Source of the DNA: Wyeomyia smithii
Taxonomy: Eukaryota > Arthropoda > Insecta > Diptera > Culicidae
Assembly (NCBI RefSeq): GCF_029784165.1
Contig: NC_073696.1
Span: 259,328,494 to 259,392,493, forward strand
Direction of reading: 5' to 3'
Length of the DNA stretch: 64,000 nt
Position numbers and translations under genes: made by a program. The notes under the pieces were generated by a model that saw only the letters and a program-made list of their open reading frames with translations, searched no databases and was not told the origin of the DNA. Each line of letters opens with the position of its first letter. Position 1 is the stretch's first letter. Shown piece after piece: positions 22,921 to 34,775 of the stretch.

Positions 22921-24153
22921 TATACTGCCGCTCATGGCAAGTCCGTTCCAATTGCATTTTTATTAATTTCGAGTTTACTTATGGAATCAATTCCTTTTTA
23001 TATCTACTTTCGAAAAAACAAATATTTTTGAATACTTCGTTCTGAGGAACTATGAAAAAAATAGCAAGTCGGTTTGTCCCATAGCAAAAGTGATCGCAAG
23101 TCGGTCCAATTGAAAAAAATTTCGCAATTTAACCCCACAGACAATAATGATCATGAAAAATGTGATATTTACCACAACTTATGGTCTTCAGGTTTAGATT
23201 TGGATGTACGATAGGATAGGAGGTTTGATTAAATTTTACGCGTTCTACATCGTGTGGCTCTAACTGATAGTACAATGTTTTCTTTAAGACAAAGTTTCCA
23301 CCTGTAGCTTCTTTCAGCTGTTGTTTGTTGACAGTGAACGCTTTAGGTGTGTCACTGTATTGTTAGTTAAAGCATTCTTTAGTAAATGCTACGTTTCGTA
23401 TTTTATTCATATTTTATGTAAAGACGTGGGTAAGAATTGTTCAATTATTGTCGTGAATTTCGTTTTGAAGAATTTGTCAGTCATATTAATTACTTCGGTA
23501 CGCTTCTTAGCTGATTTTTAACGGAGCAAACATTTTCCTAAGCTATAAATGTTCTTTCATATTTGCTTCCACTGCTACGTGGAAGCTGTCCGCCGTCACG
23601 AACGTGTGACCGCTCTCAGGAAAATTTAGAACAAGTTCCTACACCTAAACTGATTTTGAATTTATCAGTAGTATCGAATGTAAAAAAAAATCTAATTCTT
23701 ATGAGCGGCGCAGTTGATACATTGTCTTATGCTTCTCACAAAAACTTGTTTAATGAAGCACAAGAGAAGGTAATTTATGAATTGACCAGCGATGTATTCA
23801 TTCCAAACGCAAGCTATAGCACCACCATCGATTTGCAGTAGTTTGTTTTTCTTCACCGGTCGTAGCTGGCTATGGGACTGATTTGCTATCATTCTGGCTA
23901 CATACCGTAAAAGTAATCGCATGTGAGTTCCAGCTTATGATTTTCAACAAATTTTAATCAAGTTTCGGTGTTTATGCAAGTTTTATGATGCAAAAGTGTT
24001 AGATTGTCATTGCAGTACTAAATTCTGTGGATGGTCTTGATTGAAAAAGCATTTGAGTGCAAATTTTCACCTAAAGCGTTACGGTTTTTAATTGCTATTT
24101 TCACATCAGCACCAAAACGCAAATGGGACGGACTTGCTATGAGCGGCAGTATA
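22921..24153. mobile_element. TIR element, 1.2 kb, TATA target duplication
   Basis: The body is 22925-24149. Inverted ends are CTGCCGCTCATGGCAAGTCC and its near-complement (one mismatch, G/A). Flanked by TATA on both sides. The Vg1-Vg2 spacer has the empty site AGCTATAATCTTTC near 7150-7162. The interior is AT-rich and noncoding. A 4-bp duplication fits few known superfamilies; a TA duplication at a TATA microsite cannot be excluded. Confidence 0.75.
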
Positions 24154-24284
24154 ATCTTTCATTTTTTCCGGTTTGAGCTTTTGGAGTGCACCTGTGTTGA
24201 CCAGTGAAATATTAATAAGTACTTACCAGTATTTTCATTCCTAAAATCAGGGGAAAATCTATCGCCCTATCTATAACCAATTTC

Positions 24285-25863
24285 TAAAGACTGGAACGCG
24301 CAAAAATTGGTCGACTTCAAATTGGTGTATTTCTGTTAAAAATGCATTCAAAAAACCATGAAATGATGCATTTGAAAGTTGAGTGTATATACAATGGTTG
24401 CTAAAATGAGTTTTCACCGGTTGCTCTCCAGTTTCCAAAATGGCGTCCCGATCAGAAAACCAAAACAAAAGTGTAACAGAAGCTGTTAGCTTGTTACGAG
24501 TGAAACATCTCAGGTTGTGTTTTAAATTTGATCCCGTTAGGTGTTAAAAGAACAGAAATTATAACAAGAATGATTCTACTAGTATAAAACCCATATCAAA
24601 ATTTGTTACCAACGTATCAGCTTTCTAACAAAATATGATAGCATATAGAACACCATAATAACATTCGGTGTTAGAAACCGCAAGTTTTGATAGAGACGAA
24701 AAATTCGCTAGACTTGTTTCAAAACAACTTCATTTCCGGATTTGTTGTTAAAACTCATTCAGATTCTATTAAGTTATCAAAAGCATACGGGAAAATACAA
24801 AATCGTATCAAAATATGTTATTTGTATCTTACGTTGATAGAATTTTGTAATTTTTCAGTAATGCTCTTCTGATCGGGGTCCAAGCAAGAGGAACAGCGTG
24901 TCAAAATTTTGCTCGCGCAGCAAGAGAATCCGACGTCCTCGCACCTCAAATTGGCGAAATTACTGGATGTGGCCAAATCGACTGTAACATATATTTTAAA
25001 AGTGTTCGGGGAGCGTCTGTCGATCGCCAGTAAGCCTGAAAGCGACGGCAATCGTAATTCAGATGTGGCAGTGACTATGAAGAACGTAGGAAGCGAATTA
25101 TATGCGGAATCCTAACCTTTTCATCAGGTACGTCACTGGCAAGCTCATTGTCTCACATACTTATGTGCAGCGGGCCAAGAAACGAACCGAGTTGTCGACA
25201 TTTAAGACGGTGAAGGTGGCGAACCCAGATTTTTGAACAAAACACCTCAGCAAAGCGGTGGTCCGGGAAACTGTAATCTGCTTACAAAGTTCGACCGTGG
25301 GTGACGAAACTTATTTGAAGGTTGATTTCCAGCAGCTTCCGGGACAGGAATTTTATACCGTACCAGGAAAAGGGAATGTGGCCTAAATTTTCAAATCCAT
25401 CAAACTATCGAAGTTCCTAAAAAAATACTTCGTCTGGCAGGCCATATGCACATGTGGTCTAAAAAGCGGCATTCCATCACTACGAAACCGTCAATCAAGA
25501 GATCTATGTCCAGGAGTGCCAGGAAAGTCGACTGCTACCATTCCCAGAGCAACATAACAGGCCTGTGCTGTTCTGGTCGGACTTGGCAAGCTGCCACTAT
25601 GGGAAAAAGGCGAAAAGAATAAATCTATCTGGCCTTTGGAGACGAATAAGGTGGAAAAAACGACTGTACAAAATTTAATGAAAGGGGTTAAGCGGAAGGC
25701 ACGGCAGTTTGGATTTGGTAAACCAAAATAGTAAACGAACATTTTTTCCTTTAAATATGTGAGTGGAACTGCCAAAATAAAAATAGGAAGATTTTTGTAT
25801 TACGAATTTTGACTGAAAGAAACAATTTTTCTGTCGACCAATTTTTGCGCGTTTCAGTCTTTA
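24285..25863 (+). mobile_element. Decayed mariner element (DD37E-like), 1.58 kb
   Basis: Flanked by TA. Inverted ends start AAGACTGGAACGCGCAAAAA and run to GTCGAC (about 29 bp, few mismatches). Plus-strand pieces of transposase read QEQRVKILLAQQENPTSSHL (start of the HTH), DETYLKVDFQQLPGQ (first catalytic Asp block, near 25305) and VLFWSDLASCHYG (second Asp block, near 25565). They are separated by stops and frameshifts, and the third acidic residue region is degraded. The motif style resembles mosquito ITmD37E elements. The Vg1-Vg2 spacer has the empty site near 7297. Confidence 0.8.
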
Positions 25864-27246
25864 TAATCAAAAGTAGTATCCCAAAAAAACTGTGCAAATA
25901 CAGAGAAAAGCAAAGCAAAGGAATATGTGTTCCTTCGTAGCTCACTCGTAACCTCTCTTCTCTCTTCTTCTCTTCGTGTCGGCCACATCTTTCCTGTTAC
26001 ATAATTTTTCCCGTTTTCCCAAGAATGTCTCCATTCTAAAGAAAACATTGAACATCATTTGTTCCGCTTGTAATTACGGTACTACCAAAACCCGCCTTGC
26101 ATGCAAGTTTCTTACAGCGGTACTTTTCTGCTACTAACCCCCCACCCGTCTGCCTGTTGTCATTGCTTGGAGATGCCAACAGACAAGCAGATAATGCAAG
26201 AAGATAGTAAAGAACAAGCTGTTCTTTGGAAACGCTAATAAAGGGGACTTGTGTTGTTAATAAATGAATTTCAGTAATTGTTCTACGATGAGCAAAATGG
26301 ATGAACAAATTCAAGATGAAATGGAACAGTCCTTAAACAAGTATTAAGAGAGCAGGATATGAGTGATGAGTCTTTCGAAGAAGATCCAAACCTTACACTA
26401 CTGTCGTCATTTGAGGCTCCTGAAAAGGTTCCATTCAGTGATGCTAATAATGCAAAGTCTCACCGAGATTGGCAAAAAGAAGTTTAAATACCCGCGTGCC
26501 AATGGACACAATACCCAAAGCAAAACAAAGCCCTAATGCTACATTCCTATTCGGAACTCGACCTCCTGTTTATTATACATACTTTGCAGCGAACTATTTC
26601 GTGTGCAGGATAATTGAGGAGCTAGTGCTACGATCCTAACAGTACACTAACAGTATCTCCCGAGCCAAGACTCGGCTTATTAGACAAGCATCGTACTTCA
26701 AAACCCACTAGGACATCATACTAAGGAAGCCCAAAAGTTGACTGTAGTAACAATTACCAATATTACCAGGGACACTGCTAACAATGACCAAACTGAACCC
26801 CCCACCTTAAGAGGACAGCCAGCCTGTATCCGGGAAACCATTTTAGTTTTCAACCGGGCATCAAACTAACATCTTCCCACTTCCCAAACGTTCTTTTGGA
26901 CGTAGCCGGCTTCATTATTCAGTGGCAATAGTATTGTAAACCAGTGACAATTCCACAGTGAGAATGTAATTCATTTCGCTATTTTGGTACTCCAACTAAT
27001 CGCAAAGTGCAACTACAGGTAGTCTTCCTTAGCTTGATAGCTTTAAAATAGGTAATTCTGTAATTATTTGCTAATGCAGGAAAAAAATGGGAAATCTCCT
27101 CCTTATTTCACTCCCATTTTTGTAAAGTCAATACTGTGTAGAACCTTGGGAAAAAACCTTAACAAAATAGCGAACATCAACAATCGAACGAAGGATAACG
27201 AAGAGAAAACTCAACTGTAATTCATTTCAAAACATTTCGACAACCG
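25864..27246. other. Vg3 3' spacer, colinear with 7305-10760, no gene
   Basis: Matches the Vg2 3' spacer but lacks its piggyBac-type element. It includes a degenerate SINE-like copy at about 26518-26690 and a broken version of the 7868 frame (26359-26487, ending in a stop). No gene seen. Confidence 0.65.
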
Positions 27247-27252
27247 TTTATT
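27247..27252 (-). terminator. Vg3 polyadenylation signal AATAAA
   Basis: Minus-strand AATAAA about 104 nt beyond the Vg3 stop codon, identical in context to the Vg2 signal. Confidence 0.65.
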
Positions 27253-27355
27253 TGTCACTTTTTTTTGCTGGAAAATCATTCCATTTTCTGATGCACAAAT
27301 TATTTATAAGCAATAAAGTCCATTTTCATAAAGCCATTTTTTCGTTACCAGAAGT

Positions 27356-30300
27356 TCAGCTACTGTAGGCATACCCGGCAGTGTGCACACAGGTCTTGGG
27401 GAAGTTGAACTTGACAGTCTTCGAGACAGTCTTGGCGCTCATATCGATGTTGACACCGCGGAGGATCTGCTTCTTGAACAGTTGAGCGGCACTATCGCTA
27501 GCATCACGGCAGTGGACATCGACGTATTTGGCGAACTTCTCTGAGGCTACGCACTTGGAAGTGCAAGTCGGCAATGGACGTAAGGTGAAGCAGATCTTGT
27601 CTCCTTGTTCGATAAACTGATGCTGATGTTGAACTTCACATTCCTTGGTGGTGTGGGATTGATCGCGGGGATTGTATTCCTTGCCTTCTTCCGATGAACT
27701 GGAGTCCGAGCTTGAATCAGACTCCGAAGATGACGAAGAGGAAGAAGAGGATGATGAGGATGAGGACGATGAGGACGATGAGGACGATGAAGAGCTATCC
27801 TCATTGATGTAGTGGTTGTAGTTATTATAACGTTTGCGTCCTGCCTCGTGTTCACTGATGATATTGCCATAATAGTACTCCTGCTTGTAACATTGTTCCT
27901 TCGATTCCTGTTCATAGGCAATGTTGAAAGCCATTGCTGGTCCTGAGCAGTTCTGGCCAGTGATGGCGTACGAAGCAGCAAAGTATTCTAGCTTGTTCAT
28001 GTAGCACTGATTAGGCGAAACAAAGTCATCATAATATTCACCGTTGTTGGTTCCGCACAGACCGACGAAGTTGTCGTAGTACGATTGATCAGCAAAGATG
28101 CGAGCACGGTAACCATCGAAGACTATCTTGAAGTCATCATCACGGATGCTAATCTCCAACTCCTTTCCAGGCAGAGCGTAGCAACGGAACAGAGGCTGAT
28201 CATGGTGATCATTAGTGTACAGTTCAACAGCGTATTTCTCATGAATCTGTTGGGGTTTTCCATTGATGTAGACCAATGGTAACTCAGCTCCGTTCGGGAT
28301 GATATCGATGTTGTAGTCATTCTGCTCGTACTGACCAAGAATAACCTTGAAGTACAACTCGTTCTTGTTACCAGTGCGTCCCAAGATGGTAACCTGTTCA
28401 TCTTCATAGAATCCATTCTTGAAACGGTATTGGTCATCAGCATTCTGGAAGTGCGACTGTTGAGCGTAATACTCGTAGTCGGGCTTCACGGTATGCAACA
28501 GCACATGCCAGCATTGTCCCATCTCGTAGAAGTATGTGCTGCCATCGAAGGTATCAACGTATTTGCTGGAAACAGCGCAGGAAGCTGAAATATTGAATTT
28601 GAAATTAAAAGAGATTATAAGCCACTATTGCTAAACACAACTTACGATAGTAATTTCCTCGGTAAGAGTATGTGCCTAAACGTTCATACCAGGACATATC
28701 GGGATGCACAGCAGTGAAGTAACGAGCATAATCATTTTCTAAAGGAGAGTTCTCGATCTCAAAAGCGTACTCCGGAGCGTAGAACGAAGCGTTGAAGTAA
28801 TCGCCATAGGGAGCCATCTCGAATTCAAACTGGAACTGATTGTTCTTGCCCTTGTAGAAGTAATTCGGTGTGAAGTACGGGAAGGTAAAGTATTGTAAGT
28901 AATCAGCAACATAAGAGGACATGTTCTTAGCGTATGAGCCAACATCCTTGAGCTCAAAGTTGAAACGGTATTGATCGAAATAGTTAGCCTGTTCAGTGGC
29001 GTTCTGGCATTCTCGGAGCTGATAGTATCCACGATCCATCTGATCCTTGCACTGCTTGCCAACATCCGAAATGCGCAGATAGTGACGGTATTCATCCGAC
29101 TGGTGCAGTTTTCCCTTCATCGTAATCTGGGCTCCTCCCTGGCAACGCTCACCATAGGCGAAATCGTAACGCATCGAAGAATCGGCATCGAACTCAAGAG
29201 CGTGCAAGAAGTTCAGTTTTGGTACATTCGGGAACTCATGTTGAGCCGAGATGCACATCTGGAATTGTTTTCCATTGTAGGGCATTCCGAAGAAGCTGCT
29301 GGTCTGGTAGAACGGACTTCCCGAGAAGAAGAACAAGATGCGAGACATGTCATCAACTGGGCTATCAGCATAGGCGTAAGTGAAGACAAATTCGCTCTTC
29401 TCTTGTTGATGGCCTTCGAAGGTAAATCCCAAATCTAAAACAGAAACATCGCTGTTGCGGATTCCAGCGGCGGCATTCTTGATGAACTGTTCCTGGCGAC
29501 GCGAACTGCCAGCGGTGAAAACGAAGGGTTGAGCATAGTTGTTCTCGTTGTAATATCCAGAGTAGGCATGACGTCCCTTCGGGTGCTTGACATCGGAATC
29601 CTGGAAGTCCTGATCGAAATCGCCTTCTTTGTAGTGAGCAATAAACTTCATACTCTTAGCAGAGGTGCGTTGGGCATCGTAATACACGTTGAACTGATGA
29701 TAATGGTAGGTTTGAACGGTGAAGGGATAAGCGAAGGCGGACATGAAGTCATGTTCCTGCATCAAGTCCCAGAAATAACCGAAGTTAAAGAAATCATAGT
29801 CGTACTTTGCATGCAGTCTCAAAGCGAAACCAGTGACTTTATCTCCTACGGTATACGCGAAAGTCTTGGTAGTGTATTCTTCGTCATGAACAATTCTTGC
29901 GTTCGGGCTCTCGGCAATCGGACGAACGTCGGTGATGTCCTTGTATCCAGTGTATGGCCATGAGCTCAAGTGGAACAACAGTTTGTCTTCCTTGGGTTCC
30001 AAAAGCTCAAACTCAAATTCATATTCGTCCTTCTCAAAGTCGAAATCGAAATCGAAGCTCAATGGAAGGTATCCTTGAACCTTCTGCTGGTAACCAGCAA
30101 TGTAGCGTTGATGATCGAACGGAGTTACGAAACCAACCTTGGCATCAACCAAACGATGATAGACCAGATTCACATCAACCGATCCGTTAAGAACACGTGG
30201 CCAGTGGAAGAAATCGTCATTCTCAGTTTCTGGGTGTCCGGCAGGTTGCTTGTAGAACCTCGGGTAGCTCTTGACAGTAGCATCAGTTTCGACCTTAACA

Positions 30301-33300
30301 ACAGTTGGTGTCTTCAGGGTGTAGACAAACGGAAGACCAGATGCCAGCGGGAAAGCCAAAGTGACGACTTGTTGCTGATAGAACTTGGTCATGTTGAACG
30401 TCATACCGTCTTCCAGATCTTCAAAGTATTCTTTCACTTGACGGGGTATGTTTTCAATGGTCTGATTGTCGAAGGCAAAGAAGTAATCTCCGTTGAACAG
30501 TCTAGTCATGATTTGTCCTTCCAATTCATCGGCTTCCTTGGGGTCAATGTTCAATAGCTTAGCAATGCGGGTGGTTGACCATTTCTGTGGTTCCTTCTCG
30601 CTAATTTCTTGTTGGCCCTTGCTGTATTTCTGATAATAATCGCTTTGTGGGCCGTGAGATTTAAAGTACTTATCAAAGTATTCAAACTTCTTGTTCGGGA
30701 ACTGTTTGTAATACTTGTAGTAGTAATCGGCAGAATAGTCATCTTCCTTGGGGCTCGAGTAATCGTACTGCTTGTCCAACAGATCGAAGAAAGTCTCCAT
30801 GCTTGAAACCAGATAATACATTGAAGTGTAACGTCTCAGACCACCAAAGTTGTGATGCATGTGGTAGAAGAATCCACTTGGAAGGTAATGATCATCGGAA
30901 GCGATTTGAGCAAGGTGCAAACGATAGGAAAGTTTCAGGTTCTCCATAGCATAGTCACGGATGTAAGCGGAAGAGTATTGCAGACTGTAAACTCGTGGGC
31001 TCAGCAGTTTGACGGCGGCCTTAGCGTCATCGGCGAATTCGTAGAAGTCTTCGAATTCATCAGCATCTGCGGCGTATTCCAAAGAGCTCTTAACAGCGGC
31101 ACTAACGTACATGCTTGGGTCGAAATGAGTGAACTCAGCCATGCGATAGAGCATCTCTGCTGGTGGCTGGGTGCGCATCAACAAATGAACAGCAGCGCAT
31201 CGGATTTGGTGGAAATCGCCAGTGTTTTGATACAGTTTGTACAGGACGGAACGAGCCAACTTAGGATAGTTTTCAACCAGCTCATCGAAAGCAACGACCA
31301 TAGCAAGACGCTGATAGTCACTGACATGGATCTTGCCTTCCAGATAAGGTTCGAAAACGTTGAGAATCTCCGGATGTCCGAGGTTTCCAAGAGCACGAAC
31401 GTAGACCTGGATCTTGAGACTGTCGGCATCGTTAACTGCTTCACGCAAATGATGGGCGAGCCATGGGACAATTTTGTGGGCCACAATCTTGTAGTCAGAA
31501 TCAGCCAGACGGCCAAAGCTGTACACTGGATAGTAATAAGCGGCTGAGCGGTTGCTAACATGAGCTTGATTGACGAATTTGGTGAACGAAATCAGTGCGG
31601 TAACATTCAGGCTATCCTGGTGCTGAACGGTGTCGGAGGTCACCAGCAGGAAAAATTCGTGCATCAGCGACTCGGTAGGGAAACGGATCGATTTTGGAAG
31701 AGTAGCGATAACACTAGCGGCTTCCGGGCCACGCAGTTTCTTCTCTTCGATGTATTCCTTGATGACCTTGAAAGCTGGTGGAGTTCCGGCTTCAGCCAAC
31801 GCATCACGGAAAGTGTTCCAGGCATCAACACGTTTGCTGAATTTCTCGCTGTGGTTGTCTCCCTCTCTGCGTTCCTTCTGAGAAACGAAGAATTGCTGGG
31901 CAGCATCGTAGATTTCCTGGTAGTTCATGGTACGAATGACGCGAGATAGAATGTTGAATTTGCTCAAGGTGTTCGATTCCGGTAGTTTGGATGGGTCTTG
32001 CAACTCATCAGCGATTTCCTGCACCAATTTGTAGATAACCTTGGAGCCATCGACATTGCGAGCATACTGGAAGCTGTATCCCTTGTATCCGGTGAAGTAT
32101 GGCAAGAATGGAGTTTGTGGGTATTCCTTGAAGCTCTCTGGCATTGGCTGGTAGTAAGCTTCATCACTTTCAAGAGATTCTGAAGAAGAAGACGATGAAG
32201 AGGACGATGAAGAGGACGATGAAGAAGACGATGAAGAATCGTTGTGTTCATCGGATTCCGAAGAGCTGGACGAAGATGACGACGAATCATCAGAGCTGCT
32301 AGAGTCGGATGAGGTGTCATTATCGCGCTTCAGTCGGTATTGGTCCTTCTTGTAAGCTTCGTAGTATTTCTTCTCCTTTAATGAATCCAGATCACGGCGG
32401 GCTCGGTTGCCGCGTTTCTCTACCTCTTCGAGTTTTTTGGCGTGTCTTTCAACTGGACTGATTTTGTAGTTCTCTTCCGATTCAGAGCTAGAGCTGGAAG
32501 ACGAGTCCGATTCGGATGAACTGGAGGAGCTTGACGATGACGAGGAAGAGTCAGTCTCATTTCCTGGACGAACGCTGTTTTTCTTGTCGCTTGCAAGGTT
32601 GTAGCTGTAGACCAGATCAACAAACACTTGGCGATCGTCAGCTGGGCCTTCCGGAACCTTATCGTATGGGCAGATGTCATTGAGAGTTATTTTGACCTGA
32701 GAATAAACCATAGCCTTCTGTTTGTCGACCAAAGTCGGAGCAACAACAACCTTATTGATGGTGGAGGACGACTGGATGGTGTAGTTGTACCAATCACCGG
32801 ACAGGAACAGACGTGACACAACGGATTTGGAGGCAACATTGCCCATCTGGTTGGTGTTTGGCTTGAAGTCGCTCTCGCCACTGAATCCGAAATGGTATCC
32901 CATGCGCTGTTCGCAGTTGTCGAAGTTCTGGGTCTTCACAATTTCGAAGAAATATTGTCCTTCCTCGCGGAAGTGCGGTTGGGGAGCGAATTTCTTGTAC
33001 GATTGCATTAGGTACTCTGGAACAGCATTGACATCATACAACATTTCACAATTACCAGTGACGACGGGTTCCATGACCTTGTAGACACCAGTGAACGAGT
33101 TGTTCTCCGGCAATTGGTTATACTTGTAGTCGATCTCGTTGGTTCCATGAGTATCCAGTTGGAACTGACTGACCCAGGATTTTAGAATGTTGACCTCGTG
33201 GTTTGGTACGGTTTGTTCAACATACAGACCCTTGATAACTCCCTTGTGGTAACGAACTCCGAATGGTCGGGAGGACATTGGCAGAGGCTTGTACTTGAGG

Positions 33301-33702
33301 TCCAGCTCGTGAAGCTCGGTACGGTATCCTGCCGGTAGACGATCGTTGAAGACCGCATACTCGGGATTCTTGACATAGACAACCACGTATTCCGGATCCT
33401 TCGGGCGCATCACCAGATGAGCACGCGAAACCAGTCCGGTCCACTGATCGTCCAGATCGTGCAAAGCGGTCATAGTCATTGAGGTAACATTGTAGACATA
33501 TTCACGGTTTGGTTCCCAAGCGCCATACTCCCAGCCAGTTTTGTTCTCCGGTCGGTTGTAGGAGAACTCACTTTGGTACTCGTACTGATAGGCAGCACTG
33601 ATCCCCACTGCAGAATTTTGGGAATGTTATAAATATGAAAATAAGCAGAAATTGGAAAAGCTAGAACTTACCCAGAGCGAGGAGAAGAATTTTAGCCAGC
33701 AT
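27356..33702 (-). CDS. Vitellogenin, copy 3 (complete, 2073 aa)
   Basis: Same role and architecture as copy 2. Exons are 33672-33702, 28646-33607 and 27356-28584; the introns are 64 and 61 bp, GT-AG, phase preserved, giving 2073 codons plus stop. The signal peptide differs slightly (MLAKILLLALVGISAA). Furin-type RARR at residues 412-415 (32394-32405). vWD motif GLCG in exon 3. The C-terminal polyserine block is 5-6 residues longer than in copy 2 and lacks its Thr. Otherwise the protein differs from copy 2 by a few dozen substitutions at most. Intron 1 and the 5' flank are clearly more diverged than between copies 1 and 2, although much of exon 2 is nearly identical, suggesting gene conversion within coding DNA. 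Confidence 0.97.
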
Positions 33703-33820
33703 CCTTGCCTCAGAGATTTGGTTGCTCACCTCGAATCAGTGAGAGTGTGATGAATGGGACCAAATCGAAGGTATTTATACCGATGGAAATGCTGATACTC
33801 TGCACTTTCCTTATCAGCGA
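33703..33820 (-). promoter_or_regulatory. Vg3 proximal promoter (TATA and GATA retained)
   Basis: TATAAATA on the minus strand at 33772-33779 and the GATA site within CGCTGATAAGG (TGATAA at 33811-33816) are retained. Beyond about 33820 similarity to the Vg1/Vg2 upstream regions stops, and the EcRE-like sequence of those genes is not found here. Confidence 0.65.
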
Positions 33821-33987
33821 AACTGAACTAATCAGTGTTACGTCTGAAGCATCCGTTTTCGTATACTGTCGATAGTGCTTGGTCAATCTTTTCTATCTGT
33901 ATTTTTGTACTAACTCACACGATGTGTGGAGATTCAACAAAATTTGAACAAGTGTGAAAATTCCATTTCTTTTTTTCTATATTCCAG

Positions 33988-34183
33988 AGAGGACACATTC
34001 GTACTTCAAATGGTTCTTTTTTCATCGAACCAGTGGAGACATATTCAAACGAAGACACCAATATCTGGCACACCCTCTCGCGGGAACGTGTTTCGCAGGA
34101 GATTCTGACTGTGGATGATGACGTAATAGAACCGGCGGAAAAAAACGCCGGAAGTAATTGCGCCCTGGATACCAAACAAGAAG
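33988..34183 (+). CDS. Probable internal exon of an ADAM/ADAMTS-like metalloprotease (propeptide part)
   Basis: A plus-strand open segment of 196 nt sits between a strong pyrimidine tract plus CAG acceptor (ending 33987) and an AAG|GTGAGT donor (34184). The frame is open throughout and reads RGHIRTSNGSFFIEPVETYS at its start and LSRERVSQEILTVDDD further on. The pattern G-x-I-x-T-x-x-G-x-F-F-I-E-P resembles the reprolysin (M12B) propeptide of ADAM and ADAMTS proteases. It has no start codon or stop, so it is an internal exon. No partner exon is recognised in the window. If functional, the Vg array would lie in, or next to, an intron of a gene on the opposite strand. A stray exon copy is the alternative. 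Confidence 0.55.
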
Positions 34184-34189
34184 GTGAGT

Positions 34190-34770
34190 TGATTACTTCT
34201 AATAATTAAATTAAGCTAAAATAAATTCAACAACACCAGGAACGCAAAATATTCACATTAGCTCAATCCGTGGGAAATCAGCCATCGTTTAAGGAACTGT
34301 TCAACATATTTTCGTATTAAGTAGCGGCGTTTACTCAATCCACCGATTGTATCGAATTCCTTAATCAGCTTACATACCAACCAAACCAGTAATTTGCCAA
34401 TCTACAACTACCGCGCTTGACCGCGGCCATTCGCGCTGGCAGTCGGTCGGATAGCTTCGAACGTTTTATATGCGGTTCAATACCTATAACATATTTATTA
34501 GCTCCTATCGTTAATTGCATAAGACCCCACCGGACCCGATCGAAGATTTCGTTGAAACTGCCATAGCATTTCGATAGATTTTATTCACTGACGGTGGACG
34601 TTTGACACTCCGGCTGTGTACCTCGCCAATAATTCAATCATTCTACCAACGGAGAAGGTGCGGGGAGATTTGTTGCTGAAATTTATGAGCCGCTCAACAG
34701 TCAACGGTTTTGCAGCACACGTGGTTTAAAATTTATTACAAGAGAGGGCAAAAGTTCACCGCCAAATGAG
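34190..34770. other. Intergenic or intronic DNA, nothing recognised
   Basis: No coding exon, RNA gene or clear repeat is seen on either strand. If the 33988 exon is real this would be its downstream intron. Confidence 0.5.
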
Positions 34771-34775
34771 TTGCG

